Of a stretch of DNA of 64,000 nt, positions 54,451 through 63,069 are shown piece by piece. Under the pieces are notes generated by a model. That model searched no databases, was not told the DNA's origin, and saw nothing but the letters and a program-made list of their open reading frames with translations. A program made the position numbers and the translations under genes. Within the stretch, counting starts at the first letter, position 1. Each line of letters starts with the position of its first letter. The DNA is from a methanogenic archaeon mixed culture ISO4-G1 (GTDB lineage Archaea; Thermoplasmatota; Thermoplasmata; Methanomassiliicoccales; Methanomethylophilaceae): assembly GCA_001563305.1 (NCBI GenBank), contig CP013703.1, positions 558,001 through 622,000 of the forward strand, read 5' to 3'.

Positions 54451-55485
54451 ATGGCAATGTCACCTAGAGAAAGAGTTCTTGCTGCATTGAAAAAGGAGTC
54501 CCTCGACAGGCCTCCAGTTGCAGTATTCACACAGTCAGCTACAGTCGCACAGATGGATGCAGTCGGAGCCGCATGGCCCGAAGCCCACAAAAACGCCGAC
54601 CTCATGGCAAAGCTGGCAGCCGCTCAGGCGGACTACAACGGAAGCGAGGGTGTCAGGGCAGGATTCTGTCTGACAGCCGAGGCAGAGGCTCTCGGAGCAA
54701 CCGTCGCCGTCGACAAGAAGGACGCAGCACCCATGATCAAGGGACACAACCTCCACTTCGACTGCATGGGCGGAGAGTACAGCGATCTGTCCACCCTCAT
54801 CGCACCCGAGGACTTCATCAAGACCGGAAGGCCCGCAGTCGTCATCGAGGCCGTCAAGAAGCTCGTCAAGAGCCACGGAGAGAACTACCCCGTAGTCGCA
54901 GGAAACACCGGAGTCATCACACTCGCCGGACAGCTTGTCAGCGCAGAGAACGTCATCTTCGGAATCCTCATGGCCCCCGACAAGGTCCACGAGTGGCTGA
55001 ACTTCTTCACACCCTACGTCAAGGCATACACCGAGGCCCTGTGGGAGGCTGGAGCGGACGCAGTCCAGTGTTCCGAGCCTACCGGATCCACCGACATGCT
55101 CGCACCCGACATGTTCAACGACTTCGTCGGACAGTACATCAACAGGGCACTGGCACCCAAGGCGGACAAGTACTCAATCCTGCACATCTGCGGAAACACC
55201 GAGCCCATCCTCGAGATGATGGTCGGTACCGGTGTCACCGGAATCTCCATCGAGGAGAAGGTCGACCCCAAGGTCGCATGCAGCAGGGTCGGAGGAAAGA
55301 CCGTCCTCGTCGGAAACGTCGGATCGGTTATGCCTCTGTTCCAGGGAACACCCGAGCAGGTCAGGGAGGGAGCGCTCGCATCCGCCAACGCAGGATTCAA
55401 CATCATCTCCTCTGGATGCGGTATCGCACCCGGAACCCCCAACGAGAACTTCAACGCGATGGTCCAGGCCATCAAGTCCCTCTGA
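54451..55485 (+). CDS. Methylcobamide:CoM methyltransferase (MtaA/MtbA family)
   Basis: Transfers a methyl group from a corrinoid protein to coenzyme M, giving methyl-CoM for Mcr. The 344-residue uroporphyrinogen decarboxylase-like barrel has the zinc ligands in LHICGNTEPIL (His-x-Cys) and SSGCGIAPGTP (Cys), plus the substrate pocket QCSEPTGSTDML. Which methyl source it serves (methanol or methylamines) cannot be decided from sequence alone. The ATG at 54451 (MAMSPRERVLAALKKE) is favoured by a Shine-Dalgarno-like AGAGG; the ATG at 54421 is an alternative. A TATA-like TAGTTAAATAC lies near 54405-54415. Confidence 0.9.
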   Translation: MAMSPRERVLAALKKESLDRPPVAVFTQSATVAQMDAVGAAWPEAHKNADLMAKLAAAQADYNGSEGVRAGFCLTAEAEALGATVAVDKKDAAPMIKGHNLHFDCMGGEYSDLSTLIAPEDFIKTGRPAVVIEAVKKLVKSHGENYPVVAGNTGVITLAGQLVSAENVIFGILMAPDKVHEWLNFFTPYVKAYTEALWEAGADAVQCSEPTGSTDMLAPDMFNDFVGQYINRALAPKADKYSILHICGNTEPILEMMVGTGVTGISIEEKVDPKVACSRVGGKTVLVGNVGSVMPLFQGTPEQVREGALASANAGFNIISSGCGIAPGTPNENFNAMVQAIKSL

Positions 55486-55501
55486 AGAAATCAAACTCAT
55501 T

Positions 55502-55530
55502 CCCCCCGAAAGGGGGGTCCTACTTTTCAT
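55502..55530 (+). terminator. Terminator after the CoM methyltransferase gene
   Basis: A perfect CCCCCC/GGGGGG stem (55502-55507 with 55512-55517) capped by a GAAA loop, followed by TCCTACTTTTC. Confidence 0.75.
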
Positions 55531-55564
55531 TACCATTATTAACATACTGGGGCATCCATGTCCC

Positions 55565-56275
55565 ATGTCCGAGATCCTTGAGAAGAACAAGGAATTTGCA
55601 AGCGTTATGAAAGACGTCATGAAGCTCCGCTACGAGCCCGTGGCCATCAAGCTGATCAAGGAGGGCGAGGCGTTCCCCGAGGGATACCAGGAGCCCGAAG
55701 GCCAGCAGAGCCACTGCCAGGCGATCTTCAGGGCGAAGAACGGAGCATCGTTCGCGATGCCCCTGGCATGCCAAAACTGCATGGTCGGGGCCTCCGCCCT
55801 GGGGATGACACCCACATCCGACAAGATCGCCTCCGGGGAGTTCCACGCCGGCATCGGCATGCATGACAGCCCCGCCGCCGCAGCGAAGATGATCGGCGAC
55901 AGGAAGATCGTACCGTACAAGACCGTCGGCGAAGTGGTCTGCCCGCTGAAGGATGCGGACTTCGTCCCGGACGTCGTCGCGATCGACGACATACCCGAGA
56001 GGATATACTGGGTCGTCCCGCTGTCCACCGCGGAGGAGGGAGGACGCGCGGAGTTCAGCACATCCCCGTTCCAGTGTGCTTGCGAAGATGTCACCGCGAT
56101 GCCGATCTGCACCGGAAAGCCCAACATCTCGTTGGGATGTTTCGGCTGCAGGAAGAAGACCGATATGAAGGCAGATGAGCTCGCCTGCGGTATCCCGTAC
56201 GCGATGATCCCGGGCTTCGTCGAGCACCTCAGGAAGTACGGCGAAGGCGTCATGCAGAAGGCGAAGAGGGACTGA
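55565..56275 (+). CDS. DUF169 family protein
   Basis: A 236-residue DUF169 protein. It is Cys-rich in places (SHCQAIFRAK, LACQNCMVGA, FQCACEDV, LGCFGCRKK), which suggests a metal or cofactor site. DUF169 genes are common in methanogens and often near methyl-transfer or corrinoid genes, but no function is established. It lies 80 bp after the methyltransferase and just before the mcr operon, with its own terminator on each side, so it is probably a separate transcript. Confidence 0.85.
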   Translation: MSEILEKNKEFASVMKDVMKLRYEPVAIKLIKEGEAFPEGYQEPEGQQSHCQAIFRAKNGASFAMPLACQNCMVGASALGMTPTSDKIASGEFHAGIGMHDSPAAAAKMIGDRKIVPYKTVGEVVCPLKDADFVPDVVAIDDIPERIYWVVPLSTAEEGGRAEFSTSPFQCACEDVTAMPICTGKPNISLGCFGCRKKTDMKADELACGIPYAMIPGFVEHLRKYGEGVMQKAKRD

Positions 56276-56286
56276 TCAGTCCGTCT

Positions 56287-56322
56287 CCGGACGGTGAAGA
56301 CCGTCCGGGCGCCCCCTTTATA
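56287..56322 (+). terminator. Terminator after the DUF169 gene
   Basis: A perfect 9-bp stem CCGGACGGT/ACCGTCCGG (56287-56295 with 56300-56308) with a GAAG loop, then GCGCCCCCTTTAT. Confidence 0.7.
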
Positions 56323-56356
56323 AACAAATCCCGCAAAAGCAACTCATTTTCCTTTT

Positions 56357-56565
56357 GTGTGCAAAGTTATTTATTCTACCCTCGAAACCGATTCTTGTTA
56401 ACGGCGTTGAATTTTCAAATTGGAGGTATGGTACAACTGCTCCCCAGAGGCCCGAGGGGGCGGTCAACCTTGCTCCTTTATATTTCTAAAAAATATACGC
56501 GAAAGTGCAAGGGGTATGCGGAATCGCGAGATTTCGCAGACAATTATTGAACAAGGAGGTATGAA
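56357..56565 (+). promoter_or_regulatory. Promoter and structured leader of the mcr operon
   Basis: A TATA-like GCAAAGTTATTTATT (56361-56375) would start a transcript near 56396, giving a leader of about 170 nt. A second TATA-like CTTTATATTT (56476-56485) could give one of about 60 nt. The leader holds TATATTT/AAATATA (56479-56497) and a 9-bp hairpin with a GCGA tetraloop (56517-56538), just upstream of the mcrB Shine-Dalgarno AAGGAGGT (56553-56560). A 40-codon frame (56428-56550) starts at a second GGAGGTATG, but its spacing is too short for efficient initiation. Confidence 0.55.
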
Positions 56566-57888
56566 ATGCCAAAATACGAGGACGTAATCGACTTGTATGA
56601 CGACAACGGAAAGCGCCTTGCAAAAGACGTACCGTTGGAAGCAATCAGTCCATTGCGCAACGCAGCGATCAAGAAGATCGTGTCTCTGACAAAGAGGACA
56701 ATCGCAGTCGACCTCGCTGGAATTGAGAAAGTTCTCAAGACCGGTGCAGTAGCAGGCGCGATGATCAAAGGAAAAGAGATCGACATCCCGCTCGTCAAGA
56801 ACGCAGCGAAGATCGCTAAAATCGTAAAAGAGAAGATCCAGGTCTATGACGGCGATGGCACAGAGGTCATCGTCAAGGGCAACAGGCTCGTCGCCATTGT
56901 ACCTGAGGCAAGGATGGAGGCTGGAATCGAGTACACAACAGGATTCACAGCCGTCGCGGCAGCCACCACAGAGGCCATCATCGATGAGTTCAAGATTCCG
57001 ATGTACGAGGCCAACATGGTCAAGGCAGCCGTTTGGGGAAGATACCCCCAGACAATCACATTCCAGGGCGCAAACGTCAAGTCGATCCTCGAGGTTCCCC
57101 AGAACAACGAGGGTGCTGGATTCGCACTCAGGAACATCATGGCAAACCACGTCGTAGCTCTCGTCAACAGGAACGCAATGCAGGGAACAGCCCTGTCTGC
57201 AATCTTCGAGCAGTGCGGATCCTACGAGATGGGTGACCTGATCGGAAACTTCGAGAGGGGCGGACTCCTGGCTCTGGCATACGAGGGTCTCAACGCCAAC
57301 AACATGCTCTACACACTGGTCAAGAAGAACGGAAAGACCGGAACAGTCGGAACCGTTATCGAGTCCCTTATGGACAGGGCCATTGCAGACGGCGTCATCA
57401 AAGTGAAGGAGACACTCCCCAGCGGATACAAAGTCTACACAACCAAGGACCTCCCCCTGTGGAACGCATACGCAGCCACCGGAATGGTCGCAGCAGTCAT
57501 GGTGAACATCGGAGCAGCAAGGGCAGCACAGGGAGTTCCCGGAACCGTCCTGTACTACAACGACCTGCTCGAGCACGAGTCCGGACTCCCCGGTGTCGAC
57601 TACGGTCGTGCAGAAGGAGTCGGAGTCGGTATGTCATTCTTCTCTCACTCCATCTACGGAGGAGGAGGACCTGGTCTGTTCCACGGTAACCACGTCGTAA
57701 CCAGGCACGCAAAGGGAGTTCTCATCCCTGCAGTCACAGCAGCCAACTGTCTCGATGGAGGAACCCAGACTTTCTCCGCAGAGGCCACATCCGGTCTCTT
57801 CAAGGAAGTCTTCGGAGACGTCGAGGAGTTCGCCAGGCCCATGCAGTGCGTCGCTGCAGAGGCAAAGAAGGTGAAGAAGAAACTGTGA
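56566..57888 (+). CDS. mcrB: Methyl-coenzyme M reductase beta subunit
   Basis: A subunit of the enzyme that releases methane from methyl-CoM using coenzyme B. The 440-residue protein begins [25 protein letters not shown] and includes [39 protein letters not shown] and [23 protein letters not shown] near the coenzyme B / F430 face. It is the first gene of mcrBDGA and has a strong ribosome site. mcrC, present between D and G in many methanogens, is absent here. Confidence 0.97.
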   Translation: MPKYEDVIDLYDDNGKRLAKDVPLEAISPLRNAAIKKIVSLTKRTIAVDLAGIEKVLKTGAVAGAMIKGKEIDIPLVKNAAKIAKIVKEKIQVYDGDGTEVIVKGNRLVAIVPEARMEAGIEYTTGFTAVAAATTEAIIDEFKIPMYEANMVKAAVWGRYPQTITFQGANVKSILEVPQNNEGAGFALRNIMANHVVALVNRNAMQGTALSAIFEQCGSYEMGDLIGNFERGGLLALAYEGLNANNMLYTLVKKNGKTGTVGTVIESLMDRAIADGVIKVKETLPSGYKVYTTKDLPLWNAYAATGMVAAVMVNIGAARAAQGVPGTVLYYNDLLEHESGLPGVDYGRAEGVGVGMSFFSHSIYGGGGPGLFHGNHVVTRHAKGVLIPAVTAANCLDGGTQTFSAEATSGLFKEVFGDVEEFARPMQCVAAEAKKVKKKL

Positions 57889-57897
57889 GGACCTTGT

Positions 57898-58326
57898 ATG
57901 GTATCTAACCCACCAGCAGATTACGCAGGCGTTCCGCTTCCGGAAGTAGCCGTCGTCACGAACCGCTTACTCAGCGCGGATAACACCGAGGTCATCCTGA
58001 ACAAGCTCGAGGACATCAAGGGTATCAGGCAGATCAACATGACCGGGGAGAGTATCCCGAAGACCATCAACAGCGGTCCCGCGAAAGGACTTCCCAACAA
58101 CCATTCGGAACGCAAGGTCATCCACGTCAAGGGACGTGAGGTCGAGCTCCGCTACATCGTAGGCGGATTCTACATCGAGCTCGAGGTCTACACGGAGGAG
58201 GAGCTGGATGCGAAGCTGGAGGAGATCAAGGCCGTCTTCGACGAATGTGTCGAGTACGGATACGTTCTCAACGTAGGTAGATACTCGAAATACAAGCCCA
58301 CACTTCATGATTATAGGAGTGAATAA
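57898..58326 (+). CDS. mcrD: Methyl-coenzyme M reductase operon protein D
   Basis: A 142-residue McrD protein. McrD associates with Mcr and is thought to help assembly or activation but is not part of the finished enzyme. The family pattern RQINMTGESIPKTINSGPAKGLPNNHSERKVI, with its clustered small residues, and VNVGRYSKY near the C-terminus are visible. It ends TAA one base before the mcrG start. Confidence 0.95.
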   Translation: MVSNPPADYAGVPLPEVAVVTNRLLSADNTEVILNKLEDIKGIRQINMTGESIPKTINSGPAKGLPNNHSERKVIHVKGREVELRYIVGGFYIELEVYTEEELDAKLEEIKAVFDECVEYGYVLNVGRYSKYKPTLHDYRSE

Positions 58327-58327
58327 A

Positions 58328-59098
58328 ATGGCATACAAGAGACAGTTCTATCCCGGTAGCTCAACACCTGCCAAGAACAGGCGCAGATACATGGATCCGA
58401 AAGTCAAACTCAAGAAGCTCCGTGACGTTCCTATGGACGATGTCATCAGGATCATGGGACACAGGAACCCCGGAGAGGACTACAAGTCCATCCACCCCCC
58501 AATAGAGGAGGGCAAGGAGCCGGAGTGCCCGATCAGGAAGCTCGTCGTCCCCATCGAGGGAGCAAAGAAGGGTGACCGTATCAGGTACATCCAGTTCACA
58601 GATTCAGTCTACTTCGCACCCATCTCCCCCTACCAGAGGGCATGGATGTACCTCTCCAGGTACAGAGGAGTCGACACCGGAACACTTTCCGGAAGGCAGA
58701 TTATCGAGGTCCGTGAGAGGAACCTCGAGGTAATGGCAAAAGAAATGATCGACAACGAGACCTTTGACCCCGCCCTTACAGGAATCAGGGGAGCAACCGT
58801 CCACGGACACGCATGCCGTCTCGACGAGAACGGACTGATGTTCGACGGATGGCAGAGGTACATCTGGGACGCAAAGAAGAAGGAAGTCGTCTACGTCAAG
58901 GACCAGGTCGCACTGCCCCTCGACAGGAAGATCTCCGTCGGAAAGCCCGCAACCCAGGCCGATCTCAAGAAGAGGACAACAATCTTCAGAGCAGACGGCG
59001 TCGACATGAGAGACGACAAGGAAGTAACAATGTACGGTCTCAGGATCCACAAGCTGAGGACACTCGGCGGTTACCAGCCTTGGGCATTTAAGGAGTGA
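58328..59098 (+). CDS. mcrG: Methyl-coenzyme M reductase gamma subunit
   Basis: A 256-residue gamma subunit ([22 protein letters not shown]). It helps form the F430 pocket, seen in the conserved [20 protein letters not shown] and [18 protein letters not shown]. It starts 1 bp after mcrD and ends 5 bp before mcrA. Confidence 0.97.
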   Translation: MAYKRQFYPGSSTPAKNRRRYMDPKVKLKKLRDVPMDDVIRIMGHRNPGEDYKSIHPPIEEGKEPECPIRKLVVPIEGAKKGDRIRYIQFTDSVYFAPISPYQRAWMYLSRYRGVDTGTLSGRQIIEVRERNLEVMAKEMIDNETFDPALTGIRGATVHGHACRLDENGLMFDGWQRYIWDAKKKEVVYVKDQVALPLDRKISVGKPATQADLKKRTTIFRADGVDMRDDKEVTMYGLRIHKLRTLGGYQPWAFKE

Positions 59099-59103
59099 TT
59101 TAC

Positions 59104-60762
59104 ATGGCAACAAAACAGAAGTTATTCATGGATGCATGTAAGAAGAAGTTCAAAGAGGACCCCACTGACATCTCCACCAAATACTACTGCTTTGGCGGAT
59201 GGAAACAGTCCAAGTCCAAAGTCGAGTTCCAGAAGACAGCAGAGGCAATCGCCAAGAAGCGTGGAATCCCCATGCTCAATGAGGACATCGGAGTTCCCCT
59301 CGGACAGAGGTCCTGGATGCCCTACCAGCTGAGCCACACCGACATCTACGCAGAGGCCGATGACCTGCACTGTGTCAACAACACAGCCATCCAGCAGGCA
59401 TGGGACGACATCAGGAGGACAGTCCTCGTCGGACTCGACTCCCCTCACCAGACCATCGAGAGAAGGCTTGGAAAGGAGGTCACCCCTGAGACGATCAACG
59501 CCTACCTCGAGACAGTCAACCACACCATGCCTGGAGGAGCAGTCGTTCAGGAGCACATGGCCGAGATCAACCCCGCACTCGCATACGACTCGTACGTCAA
59601 GGTCTTCTCCGGAGACGACGAGCTCATCGACGAGATCGACAAGAGGTTCGTCATCGATATCAACAAGCTCTTCCCCAAGGACCAGGCAAAGCAGCTGAAG
59701 GCAGCCATCGGAAAGACCCTGATGCAGGCCGTCCGTGTCCCCACAATCGTCGGAAGGATCATGGATGGAGCAACCACATCCAGGCACGCAGCAATGCAGA
59801 TCTCCATGGCTTTCATCTCCTCCTACAAACTCGCAGCAGGAGAGGCAGCCATCGCTGACTTCGCATACTCCGCAAAGCACCTGTCGATCAACATGGGAAC
59901 CATGATGCCCGCAAGGCGTGCAAGGGGACCCAACGAGCCCGGAGGAATCCCCTTCGGATTCATGGCAGATATGGTCCAGTCCGACCGTGTCAACCCTGAC
60001 GACCCCGGACGCGCAGCACTCGAGGCAGTCGCCCTCGGAGCAGCAGTGTTCGACCAGGTCTACCTTGGTGGATACATGTCCGGAGGAGTCGGATTCACAC
60101 AGTACGCTACCGCAGCATACACCGACAACATCCTCGAGGACTACGTCTACTACGCCATCGACCAGATCAAGTCCAAGTACGGCGGCCTGTGCAAACTCGA
60201 CCCCAAGGACCTTGACAAGCTCATGAAGCTCGGTGACGACATCAACTCGTACGCTCTCGAGATGTACGAGAGGTACCCCGCAATCATGGAGGTCCACTTC
60301 GGTGGATCCCAGAGGGCAACCGTCGCCGCAGCATCCACCGGTATCGCTGGATCCATGGCAACCGGAGTAGCTGACTGCGGACTGAACTGCTGGTACCTGT
60401 CCATGCTCCAGCACAAGGAGAGGACCGGAAGGCTCGGATTCTACGGATTCGACCTGCAGGACCAGTGTGGTTCAGCCAACTCCTTCGCATACAGGTCCGA
60501 TGAGGGTCTGCCTGCAGAGGTACGTGGACCTAACTACCCCAACTACGCAATGAACGTCGGACACCTTTCCGGATACACCGGTATCCCCAAGGCCGCACAC
60601 GCAGCCCGCGGAGATGCCTGGACCGCCAACCCCTACATCCGTGTCGCATTCGCAGACCCCTCACTGGTCTTCGACTTCGCCAACGTGACCAAGGAGATCG
60701 GCCGTGGAGCCCTCAGGGAGTTCCAGCCTGCCGGAGAGAGATCCGCAGTCATCAAGGGATGA
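59104..60762 (+). CDS. mcrA: Methyl-coenzyme M reductase alpha subunit
   Basis: A 552-residue alpha subunit holding the F430 active site. The Gln that ligates nickel and the universal primer-site block are in [16 protein letters not shown]. The thioglycine region is KYGGLCKLD. The methyl-His/HAARGDAW and [12 protein letters not shown] blocks are intact. Length and motifs are normal for canonical McrA of methanogens, not the alkane-oxidising variants as far as can be judged. It is the last structural gene of the operon. Confidence 0.98.
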   Translation: MATKQKLFMDACKKKFKEDPTDISTKYYCFGGWKQSKSKVEFQKTAEAIAKKRGIPMLNEDIGVPLGQRSWMPYQLSHTDIYAEADDLHCVNNTAIQQAWDDIRRTVLVGLDSPHQTIERRLGKEVTPETINAYLETVNHTMPGGAVVQEHMAEINPALAYDSYVKVFSGDDELIDEIDKRFVIDINKLFPKDQAKQLKAAIGKTLMQAVRVPTIVGRIMDGATTSRHAAMQISMAFISSYKLAAGEAAIADFAYSAKHLSINMGTMMPARRARGPNEPGGIPFGFMADMVQSDRVNPDDPGRAALEAVALGAAVFDQVYLGGYMSGGVGFTQYATAAYTDNILEDYVYYAIDQIKSKYGGLCKLDPKDLDKLMKLGDDINSYALEMYERYPAIMEVHFGGSQRATVAAASTGIAGSMATGVADCGLNCWYLSMLQHKERTGRLGFYGFDLQDQCGSANSFAYRSDEGLPAEVRGPNYPNYAMNVGHLSGYTGIPKAAHAARGDAWTANPYIRVAFADPSLVFDFANVTKEIGRGALREFQPAGERSAVIKG

Positions 60763-60768
60763 TCAGGC

Positions 60769-61044
60769 TTGGATAACGGGGACCTCGTGAAGTACCTCCC
60801 GACGTCGACGGTCGGCAAGGTTACGGACATCAGGGAGAGGGATGGAGTGACCTGGGTAAGACTGGATTATACCGACCTCTACTACGATGCCACCACCCTT
60901 GTCCCGGCGGACCCGTCGGAGTACATCGAGGTCTCCTTCAAGGAGCGTTCGTCCTTCGAGAGGGGAATGAAGTCGATAGAGGACATCAAAAGGGAGACCC
61001 AAGAGGTGGACATATCGGAGTTCATGCCCTCCGGAGGAGGATGA
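60769..61044 (+). CDS. DUF2098 protein downstream of mcrA (TTG start)
   Basis: A 91-residue protein of the methanogen-specific DUF2098 family: a small beta-rich domain (GDLVKYLPTSTVGKVTDI, then GVTWVRLDYTDLYYDATTL) and an acidic helical tail. It starts with TTG at 60769, only 6 bp after the mcrA stop, so it is the fifth gene of the mcr transcript. Its function is unknown; the position suggests a role with Mcr. Confidence 0.8.
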   Translation: MDNGDLVKYLPTSTVGKVTDIRERDGVTWVRLDYTDLYYDATTLVPADPSEYIEVSFKERSSFERGMKSIEDIKRETQEVDISEFMPSGGG

Positions 61045-61071
61045 TCCGTCCCTAAACAATTTCACAGGCTT

Positions 61072-61108
61072 CGAGGAGGCTCGCCTCCTCGGGGCCTTAA
61101 CCTTTTAT
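61072..61108 (+). terminator. Terminator of the mcr operon
   Basis: A perfect 8-bp stem CGAGGAGG/CCTCCTCG (61072-61079 with 61084-61091) with a CTCG loop, followed by GGGCCTTAACCTTTTATTT. Confidence 0.7.
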
Positions 61109-61130
61109 TTACAGTTTTTATCGCAGTTTC

Positions 61131-61306
61131 ATGAACAAAATGATGGAGTACCCCTCGGAGGGATAATCTTCGTCATTCTAGGTCTGGTAGATCTGGCATT
61201 CCTCGCGAACTGGAACTTCCAGAAGTTCGACGGGATCCTCGGGATTATCATGATCATCGCCGGCATCGTCTTCATGATCATCGGATTCACGAAGAAGGAA
61301 GCCTGA
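61131..61306 (+). pseudogene. Small two-helix membrane protein with a one-base frameshift
   Basis: From the ATG at 61131 (25 nt after a TATA-like CTTTTATTTAC) the frame stops after 11 codons. From about 61147 another frame reads GVPLGGIIFVILGLVDLAFL, then a polar turn (ANWNFQKFDG), ILGIIMIIAGIVFMIIGF and KKEA before TGA: two membrane helices and a basic tail. That frame has no start codon. Adding a single A to the AAAA run at 61137-61140 joins the two into a 58-residue protein. Either a recent mutation or a homopolymer sequencing error. Confidence 0.6.
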
Positions 61307-61387
61307 ACGGAATTCCGGATGTCTGGCACATTCGGAATAAAAGATGAGAAGAAAGTTTTTTGATAAGGTGTTTCGACAGGATCGGGG

Positions 61388-61978
61388 TCATTTGATCCTG
61401 TTGAACGCCACCAGTACGGAAGCGTATCTCGAATCGTCCTCGAGACCGTAATCTAGCCTCATGTTCCTGTCCGTCGTCGGAGCGGGACTGCACGATATGA
61501 CGTCCTTGCAGCCGTTGCTCTCGTTCAGCTCGGGGAAAGACACGGGGGGCATGACGAACTGTTCGGACCCTCCCGCATCCACACCGAGGAAGCATACGAA
61601 TCCGTCGCCCATCCACACGACGTCCTTGCGGCCGTCGTACTTGTGCATGGTGAACGGGAACACCTCCTCCCCCAGTAGGTTGCCGTTCGCACCCTCGAGG
61701 ATGACGGTGGGTTCCGGCGGAGGCCTGAACCTCGGGTCCTTGACGATACAGATCACCGCTTCCCTCTTCAGGGCCTGGTTGAATCCCTGATTGTCCACGG
61801 TGATGTTACCCATGGCCCTGACGGTATCCTCCTCGGCCTTCATCTTGTTCAGGGTGTCCCTGTCGAGATAGAATGCATACTTCACGCCTTTGAGGCCGCG
61901 GACAATCTCCAGAGGTTTGTCCAGGCCGGCGTCCAGATCTTTTCCCAAAATCATTCCTCCTTTCTTATGCTGGCTCAT
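61388..61978 (-). CDS. Uncharacterised methanogenesis-locus protein
   Basis: A 196-residue soluble protein that I cannot name. It includes GKDLDAGLDKPLEIVRGLKGVKYAFYLDRD, a Pro-rich RFRPPPEPTV turn and WMGDGFVCFLGVDAGGSEQF. No membrane segment or nucleotide motif is seen. Its start (ATG at 61978) overlaps the stop of the DUF4443-DUF2111 regulator (ATGA), so they are translationally coupled and probably work together. The position between mcrA and atwA suggests a methanogenesis role. An ATG at 61954 (MILGKD) is an alternative start. Confidence 0.75.
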   Translation of the reverse strand: MSQHKKGGMILGKDLDAGLDKPLEIVRGLKGVKYAFYLDRDTLNKMKAEEDTVRAMGNITVDNQGFNQALKREAVICIVKDPRFRPPPEPTVILEGANGNLLGEEVFPFTMHKYDGRKDVVWMGDGFVCFLGVDAGGSEQFVMPPVSFPELNESNGCKDVISCSPAPTTDRNMRLDYGLEDDSRYASVLVAFNRIK

Positions 61979-62943
61979 ATGACGCCTGTGTCGTCGTCCT
62001 CTCTGAGCCTTATGAGATTGTCGACCCCTGCCATCGAGCGTATGTCCACCACGCCGATCACGGCGATGGTGCGGTTGTCCAGTTCGATGGGGGTGACGAT
62101 GACCCTTATGCCCTTGTACGGGCCAGATGTAGCGATCCTCCTGATAGTGGTACCGCTGCGGATGACCTCCTCCAGGACCTCTCCGGTGTAGGCATTGTCG
62201 ATGACCGCGCCGTTCTCGATCCTGACCCCGAGGTTGTCCCTGTTCTTCGCGCATACCGGGAGGCCTCCCACAAGGTCGTGGATGGCGAAAGCCAGGGAGA
62301 GGAGCTCGGAATTGTCGCTTCTCGTGGAGATGATATCCTTGATTCCGCGGGAGAGCTTCAGTCCTCCGAGGATGTTGATTCCCGCGACGACCGCTCCCAC
62401 CTCCGCCATCTTGATGGTCTTACCGGTACCTATGACGACGACATCCTCGTTCTTCAGGTTGAAGATGCTCTTGATCTCGGTCTCGATGGTAGGGTCCACA
62501 TGGTATTCGGATCCGGGGAACATCAGTTTCCCGTTTATGTAGACCAGGGTGGTGGCTCCTGTGGCACCGGCCTCGATGGCCGCATCCCTCTCCTCGCATC
62601 CGAACGTGACCATGTGGGCCACCCTGGGTATGCGGACGGCGAAGTTGTACTCGCCGATGGTGAGTTCCTTGATGTTCATGGGTGCCAGGTCCATCCTGGT
62701 CTTCTTCTTCAGATCCACACCGTTGTTGGTCAGGATGATACCGCTCTTGTTGATGCTGATGATCCCGTGGTTCTGAAGGAGTGAGATGATGGTCCTGGTG
62801 CTGCCCTCTCCTATATCCAACAGGGATGCGAGCTTCTTCCTTCCGATGGCATCCTCCTCGTCCAGGTAGTAAAGCGCCTTCCAGAGGTGATAATCGTTGA
62901 ATTTCGGGATTGGCCCGCCTATCCTTGCGTTGTTGGACAGCAT
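61975..62943 (-). CDS. DUF4443-DUF2111 winged-helix regulator
   Basis: A 322-residue fusion. Residues 20-75 form a winged helix (GRKKLASLLDIGEGSTRTIISLLQNHGIISINKSG). A DUF4443 domain follows (AAIEAGATGATTLVYINGKLMFPG to VVIGTGKTIKMAEVGAVVAGI). The C-terminal part from about residue 190 fits DUF2111 (LLSLAFAIHDLVGGLPVCAKNRDNLGVRIENG to IELDNRTIAVIGVVDIRSM). It is paralogous to the shorter DUF4443 protein at 32.6 kb. A palindrome sits between its own TATA box and start codon, so autoregulation is likely. It is divergent from atwA. Confidence 0.85.
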   Translation of the reverse strand: MLSNNARIGGPIPKFNDYHLWKALYYLDEEDAIGRKKLASLLDIGEGSTRTIISLLQNHGIISINKSGIILTNNGVDLKKKTRMDLAPMNIKELTIGEYNFAVRIPRVAHMVTFGCEERDAAIEAGATGATTLVYINGKLMFPGSEYHVDPTIETEIKSIFNLKNEDVVVIGTGKTIKMAEVGAVVAGINILGGLKLSRGIKDIISTRSDNSELLSLAFAIHDLVGGLPVCAKNRDNLGVRIENGAVIDNAYTGEVLEEVIRSGTTIRRIATSGPYKGIRVIVTPIELDNRTIAVIGVVDIRSMAGVDNLIRLREDDDTGVI

Positions 62944-62945
62944 GC

Positions 62946-62964
62946 TGGATATTATGTATATCCA
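62946..62964. promoter_or_regulatory. Perfect palindrome at the DUF4443-DUF2111 promoter
   Basis: TGGATAT-N5-ATATCCA lies immediately before the start codon at 62943 and after the TATA-like TTATTTAAAC (62965-62974) of the same gene, the usual place for a repressor operator. Confidence 0.55.
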
Positions 62965-62999
62965 TTATTTAAACTTTTAACGAAAAACATCCATCCATA

Positions 63000-63042
63000 G
63001 GCGCACATACGCACACTTACGCGCGTATACTGAGATAGGCTT
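63000..63042 (+). promoter_or_regulatory. atwA promoter with helically phased repeats
   Basis: TACGC repeats at 63008 and 63018 are exactly 10 bp apart within an alternating GCGCACATACGCACACTTAC stretch, just upstream of the TATA-like CTTTATATG (63030-63038 region). Translation starts at 63070. Confidence 0.45.
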
Positions 63043-63069
63043 TATATGGGCGAAGATTGTAGACCCAGT

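Noticed and set aside
56428-56550. 40-codon leader gene in the mcr leader
   Set aside because: Its Shine-Dalgarno is only one base from the ATG and the peptide is basic and featureless; kept as a regulatory observation, not as a gene.
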